Positions 10,617-19,972 of a DNA stretch of 64,000 nucleotides are shown piece by piece. Location of the stretch: NCBI RefSeq assembly GCF_001687305.1, contig NZ_KV700385.1:290513-354512 (forward strand), read 5' to 3'. Position 1 is the first letter of the stretch; every line of letters begins with the position of its first letter. Position numbers and translations under genes: made by a program. Under the pieces are notes generated by a model. It saw only the letters and a program-made list of their open reading frames with translations, was not told the DNA's origin and did no database searches. Origin of the DNA: Actinomyces vulturis. GTDB lineage: Bacteria > Actinomycetota > Actinomycetes > Actinomycetales > Actinomycetaceae.

Positions 10617-11384
10617 TTAAGCGAGTGTTGCAGCAGCAGCAGCCCAAGCAAGAAATGCGCCAATAGTGAGGAACGGCCCCATGGCTACCATGTCATGGAG
10701 GCTAAGTTTCTTCGCCGCCAACGCAATAATGACGATAGGGCCAGCAATAAGAAAACTGATCGTCAACGCCCATGCCGGCGCCATAAGTCCGCTACGCCCT
10801 AGCCATAGGCCGATCACACCGAGCATCTTAATATCGCCCATCCCCAATCCCCCACCGGCAATGAAGCGAAGAAGGAGACCCAGTAGACCAAGCCCCAGCC
10901 CGCCGATCAGTGAACTGACAAATCCGGAGATGGTTCCCGAAGCCAGCGCCCCAATCAGCGCGGCCATCGCGGCGATAGCAAGGGTGCGGTTGGGCAGACG
11001 GTGGCACACCAAATCGACACCGGATGCGGCCACTAGGTAAGTCATCACAAGGAGGTCGGCAATCATACGAATGCCAGCCAAGGTAGCACCGATTACTCCA
11101 ACCCCTGGGCGATGTTGCGCAAAGCCGGCAGTCGCAGTTTGAAGCGTTGCAGTATGGGGATAAGCCATGCCGCAGGCAACCATCCAAGCAATCATTAAGC
11201 CACACAAGATAAAAGTGGTGATGATACGGACTTTGGGAGCAAGCAGCCATTCATCTTCCACGATGGAGCCAGCAGGCAGATGACGTACATAGGTTTCGTG
11301 TCGATTACCGAGGGCCTTGGCTACCAGTACCACGCACAGTGCTAAACCACAGCATGATGCCAGGGCGAAGGCAATGGGATGCAT
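10617..11384 (-). CDS. Prepilin peptidase, A24 family
   Basis: Membrane aspartic protease that cleaves type IV/Tad/Com-like prepilin leader peptides, 255 residues. Both catalytic aspartates are visible: D124 in SGVDLVCHR and D184 in GLGMGDIKMLG, the hallmark GxGD motif. Several hydrophobic segments surround them. The N-terminal Cys-rich methylase loop of the larger PilD enzymes is not seen, so it belongs with the shorter peptidase-only forms. It sits alone between rplA and rplJ, with no pilin, secretion ATPase or tad genes in the window, so its substrates must be encoded elsewhere. Confidence 0.85.
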   Translation of the reverse strand: MHPIAFALASCCGLALCVVLVAKALGNRHETYVRHLPAGSIVEDEWLLAPKVRIITTFILCGLMIAWMVACGMAYPHTATLQTATAGFAQHRPGVGVIGATLAGIRMIADLLVMTYLVAASGVDLVCHRLPNRTLAIAAMAALIGALASGTISGFVSSLIGGLGLGLLGLLLRFIAGGGLGMGDIKMLGVIGLWLGRSGLMAPAWALTISFLIAGPIVIIALAAKKLSLHDMVAMGPFLTIGAFLAWAAAAATLA

Positions 11385-11703
11385 GGCAGGTACTCCAGGG
11401 TGAGTGCTAATTCAGCACGGTGAGACTCAGCACTCGTGTGGTGAATACCTTGGAGAACTGAGTAGGGAACAATTCCACAGGTGGGGACCTGTGTGCTCGG
11501 CTAGTTCATAGCATGCCAGATATAAGTTCTTCATGTCAGGTTGACGAATCTGACTGTCATCACAATGACGGATTGCCTATGAATCGTTTTTAAACCTGCG
11601 ATAAAACATGCCTTCTGACGCACAAGGGATTCTCCTCCAAAGCATCACCATGCGAGGCGTATCGTGCCTCAAGAATAGGAAAAACCTATTCGCTTCAATA
11701 CAC
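11385..11703. other. Intergenic region upstream of the prepilin peptidase
   Basis: About 320 bp between the rplKA terminator and the prepilin peptidase start. It should hold the peptidase promoter on the minus strand, but I find no clear promoter boxes. There is no plausible gene. Confidence 0.4.
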
Positions 11704-11740
11704 GGGTGGGCCCGACACGCGAAGCGTGCCGGGCCCACCC
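11704..11740 (-). terminator. Terminator of the rplK-rplA unit
   Basis: A long GC-rich hairpin pairs GGGTGGGCCCG-A-CACGC with GCGTG-C-CGGGCCCACCC around a 3-base loop, with one mismatch. It is about 50 bp past the rplA stop. The T-tract is weak, but position and stem strength fit a terminator. Confidence 0.8.
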
Positions 11741-11789
11741 ATAACGTTTAACGCATCAACCTTGACAGGCTGGTGCACCAATCATCCGA

Positions 11790-12479
11790 TCAAGCCTTAG
11801 TGACGTCCATGGGGATGCCTGGACCCATGGTGGTAGCCATGGTGGCCTTGAGGACATAGCGACCCTTGGAGGTTGCTGGCTTGAGTCGAAGAACCTCATC
11901 GAGGGCAGCCTGGAAATTTTCAACAAGCTGCTCTTCGGTGAAGGACACCTTGCCAATGATGAAGTTCAGGTTGCCTGCGCGGTCAACGCGGAACTCAATG
12001 CGTCCACCCTTGATGTCATTAACGGCCTTGGCCACATCCATGGTCACGGTACCGGTCTTGGGGTTAGGCATAAGGCCACGAGGACCGAGCACACGACCCA
12101 GACGGCCAACCTTGCCCATGAGATCGGGGGTTGCCACAGCAGCATCGAAGTCGGTGTAGCCTGCGGCAACCTTTTCGATGAGTTCGTCGCCGCCAACCTC
12201 GTCAGCGCCAGCCTCGAGGGCCTGCTGTGCACGCTCACCCTGGGCAAAAACCAGGACCCGGGCGGTCTTGCCGGTGCCGTGCGGGAGGGAGACGGTGCCA
12301 CGCACCATCTGGTCTGCCTTGCGGGGGTCAACGCCCAGTCGGAGAACCACGTCAACAGTGGAATCGAACTTGGTCACGGACGTTGCCTTGGCCAGGTGAA
12401 CCGCTTCAGCCGGAGTGTAGAGGATCCCGGACTGGATCTTCTCAGCGGCGGCGCGGTAAGCCTTGCTGCGCTTAGTCAT
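11790..12479 (-). CDS. rplA: 50S ribosomal protein L1
   Basis: L1 forms the mobile stalk near the ribosomal E-site and in many bacteria represses its own operon by binding the mRNA, 229 residues. I start it at the ATG at 12477-12479 ([15 protein letters not shown]), with GAAGGAG upstream. An ATG 17 codons earlier lies in the structured spacer and gives an atypical basic leader. Conserved stretches include [14 protein letters not shown] near residue 130 and the C-terminal TMGPGIPMD. It follows rplK after 105 bp that contain two hairpins, and is ended by the strong hairpin at 11704-11740. Confidence 0.97.
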   Translation of the reverse strand: MTKRSKAYRAAAEKIQSGILYTPAEAVHLAKATSVTKFDSTVDVVLRLGVDPRKADQMVRGTVSLPHGTGKTARVLVFAQGERAQQALEAGADEVGGDELIEKVAAGYTDFDAAVATPDLMGKVGRLGRVLGPRGLMPNPKTGTVTMDVAKAVNDIKGGRIEFRVDRAGNLNFIIGKVSFTEEQLVENFQAALDEVLRLKPATSKGRYVLKATMATTMGPGIPMDVTKA

Positions 12480-12498
12480 CTGCTTTCTCCTTCGCAGT

Positions 12499-12567
12499 GG
12501 TGGTATGCGGGCCGCGCGAGGCCCTACCACCGTAGAAATTTGTGGAACACATCCCGATCAATCGGGA
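12499..12567 (-). promoter_or_regulatory. Two hairpins in the rplK-rplA spacer
   Basis: Just before the rplA ribosome site, GGTGGTA-TGC-GGGCC (12499-12513) pairs with GGCCC-TACCACC (12520-12531). Further upstream, TCCCGAT (12552-12558) pairs with ATCGGGA (12561-12567). They could set the relative translation of L11 and L1 or bind L1 itself. That role is inference. Confidence 0.45.
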
Positions 12568-12584
12568 CATGCGCGGCGAGGGTT

Positions 12585-13016
12585 TCAGTCCTCGACCGTG
12601 ATGCCCATGGAGCGGGCGGTGCCGGCGATGATGTTCGCAGCTGCGTCGATATCGTTGGCGTTGAGGTCTTCCATCTTGGTCTGAGCAATTTCCTTGACCT
12701 GGTCCATGGTCAGGGAGCCAACCTTGGAGGTGTGAGGAGTTGCGGAGCCCTTGGACACACCAGCAGCTTTCTTGATGAGTTCAGCAGCCGGAGGAGTCTT
12801 CGTGATGAAGGTGAAGGAACGGTCTTCGTAAACCGTAATCTCCACAGGGATCACGTTGCCGCGCTGAGATTCAGTGGCAGCGTTGTATGCCTTGCAGAAC
12901 TCCATGATGTTGACGCCGTGCTGACCAAGCGCGGGGCCAATGGGAGGAGCGGGGTTAGCCGCGCCAGCCTGGATCTGAAGTTTGATCAGGCCGGCAACCT
13001 TTTTCTTGGGGGCCAT
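12585..13016 (-). CDS. rplK: 50S ribosomal protein L11
   Basis: L11 binds the GTPase-associated region of 23S rRNA and is needed for stringent-response sensing, 143 residues. The N-terminal domain has the typical [23 protein letters not shown] opening and the [19 protein letters not shown] stretch at about residues 22-40. That loop is the proline-rich site of thiostrepton contact. The C-terminal RNA-binding domain ends in [18 protein letters not shown] lies before the ATG. It is the first gene of the rplK-rplA pair, 169 bp downstream of nusG. Confidence 0.98.
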   Translation of the reverse strand: MAPKKKVAGLIKLQIQAGAANPAPPIGPALGQHGVNIMEFCKAYNAATESQRGNVIPVEITVYEDRSFTFITKTPPAAELIKKAAGVSKGSATPHTSKVGSLTMDQVKEIAQTKMEDLNANDIDAAANIIAGTARSMGITVED

Positions 13017-13185
13017 GTAATCGGGTCCTTCGTGTGTGATTAGAGCACGTCAAAAGACGTACCCAGTGCTTGCGAATGCACGCACGAATGCTCATCCTAC
13101 CCCGTAGTGCAGGGCGAAAGAGCATTCGGTGCGCACTATCACATGTTCGCCATCATCTGACTGACATGCGCGATGCGCGAAAGAA

Positions 13186-14061
13186 TCAGAGTTTGGCAAC
13201 CTGTGAGAATGAGAGTTCAGCCGGGGTATCGCGGCCGAACAGGCTGATAAGCACCTGGAGTTTCTGAGTCTCGGGGTGAATCTCAGCAATGGTGGCGGGC
13301 AGAGTCTCAAAGGGGCCGTCGGTAACAACAACGGATTCGCCAACTTCGAAGTCCACTTCGAAGGTCTTACCGTTGACCATCGTAGCGGTGCCGGAACCAG
13401 ATTCGGTGGCGACTTCCTGTGCAGCAAGTTTGGCGGCAACCTCTTCGGGGGTGGGGCCGAGTTGGCTGATTGCTTCGTCAAAGGTCAAGGGAACGGGATC
13501 GTAACGGTTGCCCACGAATCCGGTCACTGCAGGGGTGTCCTTAATCGTGCGCCATACACGATCGGAAGTCTCAGGATCATCCAGGTCCATACGAACGAAC
13601 ACGTAGCCGGGGATACGGACGCGCGTAACTTCCTTTTTCTTGTTGCCATTCTTAATCTCCACCACAGTTTCCATGGGGACGAGGGCATCAAAAACATAGT
13701 CTTCGATTTCGAAGTTTTCGGCGCGGGCCATGATGTCTGTCGCCACGCGGCGTTCATAACCGGAGTAGGTATGTAGGACATACCACTCTCCTGGAAGGGC
13801 ACGCATCTGCTCACGGAATTCGGCGACAGGATCAATCACCGGTGATTCGTTAGCAGGCTCACCCCGTGTTTCAGCTTCCTGGATAAAGTCTTCCTCAGCA
13901 CGTTCCTGTGCTTCCTGAGCGTATGCGGCGAGGTCTGCGGCCTGGGCACCAGCGCCGTGAAGTGCTTCATCCTCACTCAGATCGAGATCAGAGGCGGAAT
14001 CAGCTACTACCTGTGCGACCTCCTCCTGGAGATCTTCAGTGGCGTCATTGTGCTGGGACAC
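13186..14061 (-). CDS. nusG: Transcription termination/antitermination protein NusG
   Basis: Transcription elongation factor binding RNA polymerase beta' and linking it to Rho or ribosomes. I start it at the GTG at 14059-14061 ([13 protein letters not shown] follows), because AAGGTAGGG lies 6-8 nt upstream. An ATG six codons earlier lacks a ribosome site. The first ~85 residues are acidic and low-complexity, the extension usual in actinobacterial NusG. The NGN domain begins at [15 protein letters not shown] and includes [11 protein letters not shown]. The C-terminal KOW domain carries [19 protein letters not shown]. It lies about 80 bp downstream of secE. Confidence 0.95.
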   Translation of the reverse strand: MSQHNDATEDLQEEVAQVVADSASDLDLSEDEALHGAGAQAADLAAYAQEAQERAEEDFIQEAETRGEPANESPVIDPVAEFREQMRALPGEWYVLHTYSGYERRVATDIMARAENFEIEDYVFDALVPMETVVEIKNGNKKKEVTRVRIPGYVFVRMDLDDPETSDRVWRTIKDTPAVTGFVGNRYDPVPLTFDEAISQLGPTPEEVAAKLAAQEVATESGSGTATMVNGKTFEVDFEVGESVVVTDGPFETLPATIAEIHPETQKLQVLISLFGRDTPAELSFSQVAKL

Positions 14062-14144
14062 GGTGGCCCTACCTTCCATGAATGTGGGGTGCGGTGAAAT
14101 GCCGCGGGAGTGAAATGCTCACGGTGAGATGAGCAATGGATGTG

Positions 14145-14384
14145 TTAGGCGAAGATGGCGGTAACGAGACGTTCGAAAATTGCGTCAAGAACACCGACAT
14201 ACAACATGATTGCGGTGACAAAAACGACGACCACAAAGAAGTACGTCCACAGTTCGTTGCGCGTAGGCCAGACGACCTTGCGCAGTTCGTCGATTACCTG
14301 CTGAATGAACAAAGCGATAGCAGCGAAAGGGCCACGCTTCGCAGACCCGCTAGTGGACTTCGCGTCCTTGGCGCTGGCTGGCAT
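14145..14384 (-). CDS. secE: Preprotein translocase subunit SecE
   Basis: Small essential subunit of the SecYEG channel, 79 residues. An amphipathic segment with the conserved ELRKVVWPTRNEL motif precedes a single membrane span (FFVVVVFVTAIMLYVGVL), as expected of the short one-span form. Two ATGs lie close together at 14390 and 14384. I prefer the second because AAGGA sits at a proper distance from it and abuts the first. It is followed by nusG, the usual partner, and preceded by tRNA-Trp. Confidence 0.95.
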   Translation of the reverse strand: MPASAKDAKSTSGSAKRGPFAAIALFIQQVIDELRKVVWPTRNELWTYFFVVVVFVTAIMLYVGVLDAIFERLVTAIFA

Positions 14385-14557
14385 GTTCATCCTTGGGGAG
14401 TCGGTTCAACGTGTTCATTCCACGAAAAGTCCGTGGCTAGCCAAAAAAGGTGAATGCCGGAGCACTCACCTGGCTAGTAACCATCATAGGGCTATCGCCC
14501 TAATCAGGGCGAGAACAGGGAACCGACGGGATCTTCCCGCAGATCCGCCGTTCTCAG

Positions 14558-14630
14558 CAGGGCAGGCGGGACTCGAACCCACAACCGCCGGTTTTGGAGA
14601 CCGGTGCGCTACCAATTGCGCCACTGCCCT
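14558..14630 (-). tRNA. tRNA-Trp (anticodon CCA)
   Basis: Read on the minus strand, AGGGCAG pairs with CTGCCCT in the acceptor stem. The anticodon loop reads CTCCAAA, the T-loop is TTCGAGT, and the discriminator base is G, as expected for Trp. The CCA end is not encoded. tRNA-Trp upstream of secE-nusG is the common actinobacterial order. Confidence 0.96.
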
Positions 14631-14793
14631 TCAGCGAGATCCAATCCTGCCATAGGAGAATAGGGATTGTAAATTCAGCCCTGGTGTGATGCGCCACGTT
14701 GCTCAAACTTCCACCAACTCAACAAGTGAGAAAAAGAGAGCATAAGGCTTCTGAGGGCTGAACTTTCCCCTGAATCGTGTCACCATTAGTAAC

Positions 14794-16008
14794 GTGACTA
14801 CATCGCCCGCATCCCGTGTTTCTGCCCGACTCAGTGCTATTGCCCCGTCAGCCACTCTGGTAGTTGACGCCAAAGCAAAAGCCCTCAAAGCTGCTGGCCG
14901 CCCCGTGGTGGGTTTCGGCGCCGGTGAACCTGACTTTCCCACCCCGGATTACATTGTTGAAGCCGCTGTAGCTGCGGTGAAAGATCCCGCCAACCACAAG
15001 TACACCCCAGCCAAGGGCCTTCCAGTTCTACGCGAAGCCATCGCCGCTAAGACTCTGCGCGATAGCGGATACGAAGTCAATCCTGACAACGTCCTTGTCA
15101 CCAACGGCGGTAAGCAGGCTGTATTCCAAGCATTTGCTGCTCTCATCGATCCGGGCGACGAGGTTCTTCTGCCCACGCCATACTGGACCACCTACCCTGA
15201 GGCTATTGCTCTAGCTGGCGGTACAACAGTGCGAGTCTTCGCTGGCGCCGAGGCCAATTACAAAGTAACTGTTGAACAGTTGGAAGAGGCTCGCACTGAA
15301 CGCACTAAAGCGCTGCTCTTCTGCTCGCCGTCGAATCCCACCGGATCTGTTTACACCCCTGAGGAAACTCGCGCCATTGGCCAGTGGGCCCTCGAACACG
15401 GCGTGTGGGTCATCACTGACGAGATCTACGAGCACCTGACTTACGACGACGCTGAGTTCACTCCTATTGTCAAGATGGTTCCCGAATTAGCCGAGCAGAC
15501 CGTTGTTCTCAACGGTGTTGCTAAGACATACGCGATGACTGGCTGGCGTGTGGGCTGGATGATCGGCCCCACCGACGTCATTAAGGCTGCCACGAATTTC
15601 CAGTCCCACTTGACCTCTAACGTCTGCAACGTCTCCCAGCGTGCAGCATTGTGTGCGGTCAGCGGCAACTTGGACGCTGTGTATTCCATGCGTGAAGCAT
15701 TCGACCGTCGTCGTAAAACGATGGTCTCCATGCTCCGCGAAATCGATGGGCTGATCGTCCCCACTCCTCACGGCGCGTTCTACTGCTACCCCTCAATGGA
15801 GCCGATGCTTGGCAAGACCCTTCGCGGCACCACCATCGATTCCTCCGCTACCCTAGCTTCTCTCATTCTCGATGAGGTTGAGGTTGCTGTGGTTCCCGGT
15901 GAAGCGTTCGGCCCTTCAGGCTTCCTGCGCCTGTCCTACTCGCTGGGTGATGATGACCTAGTTGAGGGCATTACTCGCGTACAGAACCTGCTTGCCGAAG
16001 TAAAGTAA
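14794..16008 (+). CDS. aspC: Pyridoxal-phosphate aspartate aminotransferase
   Basis: Class I aminotransferase, 404 residues, transferring the amino group between aspartate and 2-oxoglutarate. Some relatives also accept prephenate or aromatic substrates, so exact specificity is not settled. Visible motifs are [10 protein letters not shown] near residue 45, the CSPSNPTG stretch in which the Asn contacts the cofactor, DEIYEHLTY, and the Schiff-base lysine (about K244) in [15 protein letters not shown]. The start is GTG at 14794-14796 with no clear Shine-Dalgarno sequence, so leaderless translation is possible. Its place beside secE-nusG is conserved in Streptomyces. A strong hairpin follows the stop. 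Confidence 0.93.
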   Translation: MTTSPASRVSARLSAIAPSATLVVDAKAKALKAAGRPVVGFGAGEPDFPTPDYIVEAAVAAVKDPANHKYTPAKGLPVLREAIAAKTLRDSGYEVNPDNVLVTNGGKQAVFQAFAALIDPGDEVLLPTPYWTTYPEAIALAGGTTVRVFAGAEANYKVTVEQLEEARTERTKALLFCSPSNPTGSVYTPEETRAIGQWALEHGVWVITDEIYEHLTYDDAEFTPIVKMVPELAEQTVVLNGVAKTYAMTGWRVGWMIGPTDVIKAATNFQSHLTSNVCNVSQRAALCAVSGNLDAVYSMREAFDRRRKTMVSMLREIDGLIVPTPHGAFYCYPSMEPMLGKTLRGTTIDSSATLASLILDEVEVAVVPGEAFGPSGFLRLSYSLGDDDLVEGITRVQNLLAEVK

Positions 16009-16032
16009 CGCTACAGTCACTTTTTCATGCTG

Positions 16033-16064
16033 TTGGGGGCGTGACCTTACGGTCACGCCCCCAA
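16033..16064. terminator. Bidirectional terminator between aspC and the kinase gene
   Basis: TTGGGGGCGTGACC (16033-16046), loop TTAC, and the exact complement at 16051-16064 form a perfect 14-bp stem between converging genes. T-rich sequence occurs mainly on the aspC side of the hairpin. Confidence 0.85.
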
Positions 16065-16082
16065 CATTGCGTGGAATCAGGA

Positions 16083-17327
16083 TTAATGCGGGGAACGCAA
16101 TGCTTGGATTTCGCGAGCTTGCGCCAGCCATGCCTCTGCACGAGCCAAACGTCCTTCAGCATCAGGACGCCACGGTCCGCCATCTTCACGTCGCGCACCG
16201 GCCACCAAAGACAGCACCACGCCAGCGCATCGCGCCTGCAAGGCCACGGGATCAACCTGTCGACAAGCTAGGCGGGTCCAGACATCAAGCACACTACGAA
16301 CATGGGGGTATGACGCCGGAGCGAGGTGGTCAAGAACAGAAACGTGACCAAGCAAGCAAGCCAAGTCATCAACACGCCTGCCGGGCCCCAGGGAATCCAC
16401 ATCGAGTAAGCAGGCGACGTGTTCACCTTCCATAAGAACATTTGCTTCATAAAAGTCACCGTGGACAGGAACACGTGGGCCAGGATCTGTGGAAGCCATC
16501 AGTTCTTCAACACCCATTGCGACCGCTTTAGCGCGACTGGCGTGTTCAGGAAGAACAGTGGCTGCGGCGTGAGCGTAGTGGCTAACGCGATCAGACCACG
16601 CCGGACGCGCTTCCATGTGCATGGCGGCCGCAGGCAAAGAGTCAAGCAAATCAATCAAACGATTAAAAACGTCAGTTGCCACCTGTTCACTCATACCCCG
16701 AGAAAGTAAACCAGAAAGGGGGACTCCCATACCTGTAGACAAAAGCACAAGCCCATCAGGATCTTCTCGGAGAACCTCGGGGGCAGGTACGCCCGCTGCA
16801 CGAAGCATCCGATGCCGCTCAGCGAAAGACCCTGCTTGACCAGGTCGGAGAACTTTCGCATACGACGTCGACCCATCAGTGTACGTAACCCGCACCACAG
16901 CGCGACGCGTGGGACGGTAAGCAACCATCGCCGCCTTGACACGCTGGCCCAGGCGAGCAGACAGAAGCGAAGGCGTACAAGCAACAGGCAAGGCAGGAAG
17001 TTGAGGATCTGCGGGATGGCGCCACACATAAATCCAGGGGCCACCTTCAAGAGGAGGAACAGCGATAAGCCCTGGAGAATTGACATTATCCAAACGCGCA
17101 GTGGTAGCACAAAGATATTCGGTGCTGACTCGTCCATCAGGGCCAGTAACTTGGCAGGTATAGCCCACGGTCACGCCTGCTCCAGGGCGATGATGGACGG
17201 AATGCACTGTCATAGTGCCTAAGGTGTGACCAGTGGTGGTTAAGGCCCGTTGCAACACGTAGGACGCGTTCGCTCCCGTCAGGAAACGTACATCGTTCGC
17301 TTCGCGTCCGGCGTCGTGAGGAGTCAT
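16083..17327 (-). CDS. Aminoglycoside-phosphotransferase-fold kinase
   Basis: Predicted small-molecule kinase of the APH / choline-kinase superfamily, 414 residues. The catalytic Brenner loop reads VHGDFYEANVLM near residue 290. It is followed by the magnesium-binding DVDSLGPGRRVDDLA, which replaces the more usual D-x-D motif. A nucleotide-binding lobe is suggested by RRAVVRVTYTDGSTSYAKVLRPG, with the ATP-contacting lysine in YAKV. Nothing indicates an antibiotic substrate, and most such chromosomal proteins in actinobacteria have unknown metabolic substrates. It is divergent from adenosine deaminase (113 bp apart), so a linked nucleoside or sugar substrate is possible but unproven. Confidence 0.75.
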   Translation of the reverse strand: MTPHDAGREANDVRFLTGANASYVLQRALTTTGHTLGTMTVHSVHHRPGAGVTVGYTCQVTGPDGRVSTEYLCATTARLDNVNSPGLIAVPPLEGGPWIYVWRHPADPQLPALPVACTPSLLSARLGQRVKAAMVAYRPTRRAVVRVTYTDGSTSYAKVLRPGQAGSFAERHRMLRAAGVPAPEVLREDPDGLVLLSTGMGVPLSGLLSRGMSEQVATDVFNRLIDLLDSLPAAAMHMEARPAWSDRVSHYAHAAATVLPEHASRAKAVAMGVEELMASTDPGPRVPVHGDFYEANVLMEGEHVACLLDVDSLGPGRRVDDLACLLGHVSVLDHLAPASYPHVRSVLDVWTRLACRQVDPVALQARCAGVVLSLVAGARREDGGPWRPDAEGRLARAEAWLAQAREIQALRSPH

Positions 17328-17440
17328 GGTCTAAGTCTGCCGTGTCATTCATCCTCGTGCATGCGTCCACGCCTACGAGTTTGCTCACTGGATCACCTCC
17401 CGCTCCCCATCAAACAGGAGGATCGTGACAGAATCACTGT

Positions 17441-18463
17441 ATGCGTGACCTCGCCACCCTTCCGAAAGCACATCTACACCTGCACTTCACAGGATCGATG
17501 CGCTTGGACACGCTCAAGGCGTTAGCTAAGGAGTCACATACGCGCCTACCTTCCTCAATCACTGACGGTGACCCACTCCATGTTCCCGCTGATGCCCGCG
17601 GGTGGTTCCGATTTCAACGCTCTTATGACACCGCTCGCCACTTAGTGTGTACCGAGGAGACGATGCGACGCATCATCCGTGAGGCTGCGATTGATGATGC
17701 ATTGGAAGGTTCAAGGCGTCTCGAAATTCAGGTAGACCCCACCTCCTATGCGCCGTTCGTCGGTGGCATCACCCCCGCTTTGGAAATCATTCTTGACGAG
17801 GCACGCCAGACCACAACAGTGACGGGGGTTGAGGTGGCCGTCGTGGTTGCTGCTTCCCGTATGCGCCACCCGCTTGATGCGCGCACCCTCGCTCGTCTGG
17901 CGGCACGCTACGCCGGCGATCAGCCCGGAACCGTTGTGGGCTTTGGTCTGTCAAACGATGAACGTTTTGGCACCACAAGTTCCTTTGCTCCCGCTTTCTC
18001 TATTGCCCGCCGAGCCGGCTTGGCACTGTTGCCTCACGGCGGCGAATTGCTAGGGCCGGATCATGTGCGTGACGTCGTACACCACCTTGGCCCCACGCGG
18101 TTAGGGCACGGCGTGCGCACCAGCGAGGATCCTCGACTCCTAGATGCTCTTGTTGAGCAGGGCATTGCTTTTGAACTATGCCCTGCCTCGAACGTGTGCT
18201 TAGGCATATATGAGCAAGAAAAAGATGTTCCGCTAAGGACATTGGTGGATCACGGTGCCACAATTGCTCTAGGCGCCGATGATCCCCTGCTATTTGCTTC
18301 ACGCCTTACTCACCAATACGAGATTGCTCGTGACATGGGTCTCAACGATGCCGCAATTGCTGATCTTGCGCGAAGTTCAATTCAAGCGAGCTTGGCGAGC
18401 CCATCATCAAAACAGCAGTGGCTGACTGAAGTTGACCACTGGTTAGACTCCCCCGCCACCTAA
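17441..18463 (+). CDS. add: Adenosine deaminase family protein
   Basis: Zinc-dependent amidohydrolase that deaminates adenosine (or a related purine) to inosine in nucleoside salvage, 340 residues. Zinc and catalytic signatures are visible: HLHLHF at residues 11-16, LPHGGELLG near 200 (the family normally has HAGE), GHGVR, and GADDPLLF carrying the paired aspartates. Because HLHLH sits only 10 residues from the ATG, the start is firm even though AGGAGG (17416-17421) lies unusually far upstream (about 19 nt). It is single in its transcription unit and divergent from the kinase gene. The HGGE change leaves adenine versus adenosine specificity open. Confidence 0.85.
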   Translation: MRDLATLPKAHLHLHFTGSMRLDTLKALAKESHTRLPSSITDGDPLHVPADARGWFRFQRSYDTARHLVCTEETMRRIIREAAIDDALEGSRRLEIQVDPTSYAPFVGGITPALEIILDEARQTTTVTGVEVAVVVAASRMRHPLDARTLARLAARYAGDQPGTVVGFGLSNDERFGTTSSFAPAFSIARRAGLALLPHGGELLGPDHVRDVVHHLGPTRLGHGVRTSEDPRLLDALVEQGIAFELCPASNVCLGIYEQEKDVPLRTLVDHGATIALGADDPLLFASRLTHQYEIARDMGLNDAAIADLARSSIQASLASPSSKQQWLTEVDHWLDSPAT

Positions 18464-18708
18464 GTTACTCAGGAGTCTTGGCTTACCTAATCCAGTCATT
18501 TCCACCCCTGAGCACAAAACAGCATCCTCAGAGACAATGAGATATTCCGGAAGATTCTGCAGGACTATGTACTTCTCATTGGGGCACAAGGATTTTTCAG
18601 CAGCATCACCGCATCAAAGGCCTTGAGAACGGTCACAGTAATTGGACGCTCTCCTAAAAAGAATTCGCCCTAGGGTCATTGGAACGTCAGTCAAAACAGA
18701 ATGAATAT

Positions 18709-19779
18709 TCAGTCTTGATGAGCGTTCTTGCGGCGACGAGGACGCTTAGGACGCGGGATTCGTTTCAGGCGCTGAGCCTGCGCGGTAGACACACCTGCGC
18801 TAAGGACACGACCTTCCAATCGCTGAGCTTTCTTTGCTTCACGCGCTTCCTTACGAGCACGTGAGCGCGCCTGGGCACGAGCGTGAAGATTACGCACGGG
18901 GCGCGGGGGGCCAATCTCAGCTAACAAAGTACCCACGAGGATGAATGCACCGCCGATAAGTAGGCGACTAGTGAGCGCTTCGCCTCCAATGAGGATCGCA
19001 AATGCGGCAGCGAAAACAGGTTCTGCGGAGAGAATGACGGCTGCACGAGCAGCGTTCATTCGTGCCTGCGCCCAAGTCTGAAGTACCAGAGCCCCGAGAC
19101 CTACGACGATGGCGAGATAGAAGGTGATACCCCAGTCACCTGCACCATGAGGAATCTGAATGCCACCAGGAGCGGCAATAACCAGATGAATGGCTGCCAT
19201 AACAATGGCCTGAATAACGGCAATTGCCAGGGGGTCACGCCCTCCAGCCCATTGAGCAGTGCAAGCCACGTGAAGGGAGTAGAAAATAGCACCGATAACA
19301 AGGGTAAGTTCACCAAAGCCCACGCTCAGCCCATCCAAGCCGAGTACGGCTGTACCGGTCAACGCGAGGATCAAGGCCACCATAGTGATCTTGGAGACAC
19401 GAGCATTAAAGAGAAAGAACGCCACAATAGGGGTTCCCACTACGTACAACGCGGTGATAAATCCAGAGACAGACGCTGAAGCTTGAGTCAATCCATAGGT
19501 CTGAAAGATTTGACCAGCAGAATAGAACAAGCCGAGGGTTCCACCGATTTTCCACGTAGAGCGGTCAGCAACGCGAAGCCTGGGAAATGTGACGATAGAG
19601 CCAAAGAGTGCAGCCACGGTGAAACGCACGCCCAAGAAATCCCACATGGGGACGCGATCAAGGACGTCTTTGGTCAGCCAGAAACTCGAGCCAAAGATAA
19701 TCGACACCGCGATAAGTGCCATACCCGGGAGGAAGGCAGTGTTACGGCGAGCGAAAATTGCGGGTGGACGCAGATTCAT
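18709..19779 (-). CDS. EamA/DMT-family transporter with a basic C-terminal tail
   Basis: Inner-membrane metabolite exporter of the drug/metabolite superfamily, 356 residues from the ATG at 19777-19779. I prefer this ATG because one 15 codons upstream lies inside a strong inverted repeat (19807-19848), and AGGAG lies before the chosen one. About ten hydrophobic segments form two EamA halves, with IIFGSSFWLTKD in the first and LSAEPVFAAAFAILIGGEALT in the second. The last ~65 residues are cytoplasmic, rich in Arg, Lys and Ala (for example RSRARKEAREAKKAQR and RPKRPRRRKN), an unusual extension. The substrate is unknown. Confidence 0.85.
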   Translation of the reverse strand: MNLRPPAIFARRNTAFLPGMALIAVSIIFGSSFWLTKDVLDRVPMWDFLGVRFTVAALFGSIVTFPRLRVADRSTWKIGGTLGLFYSAGQIFQTYGLTQASASVSGFITALYVVGTPIVAFFLFNARVSKITMVALILALTGTAVLGLDGLSVGFGELTLVIGAIFYSLHVACTAQWAGGRDPLAIAVIQAIVMAAIHLVIAAPGGIQIPHGAGDWGITFYLAIVVGLGALVLQTWAQARMNAARAAVILSAEPVFAAAFAILIGGEALTSRLLIGGAFILVGTLLAEIGPPRPVRNLHARAQARSRARKEAREAKKAQRLEGRVLSAGVSTAQAQRLKRIPRPKRPRRRKNAHQD

Positions 19780-19806
19780 AAAACTCGTTGAACTCCTGAA
19801 TGGTTC

Positions 19807-19848
19807 CTCAGCGCGCGTTGTCATCGACTGATAACAACGCGCGCTGAG
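19807..19848. terminator. 15-bp inverted repeat between murB and the EamA gene
   Basis: CTCAGCGCGCGTTGT (19807-19821) and ACAACGCGCGCTGAG (19834-19848) are perfect complements with a 12-base loop. It may end the murB transcript or act as an operator for the EamA gene. No T-tract follows on either strand. Confidence 0.6.
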
Positions 19849-19972
19849 GATACGGTAAAAACTTGCGATGCCGTTACTGCGTATGTGGGACTCGGTGATA
19901 TCGAGGCCTTCGGTTGCTCCGATAGGGGATATCCGCTCAGCGGATTCCTCCTGGTCAGGATCGAGTCAAAAC

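Noticed and set aside
16083..17327. Aminoglycoside resistance gene
   Set aside because: The fold is APH-like, but the metal motif and N-terminal lobe do not match a known resistance enzyme and the gene sits in a core chromosomal region.
17425..17448. GTG-initiated seven-codon leader peptide before the adenosine deaminase
   Set aside because: AGGAGG is only 3 nt from that GTG, too close for initiation, and the frame has no attenuator features.
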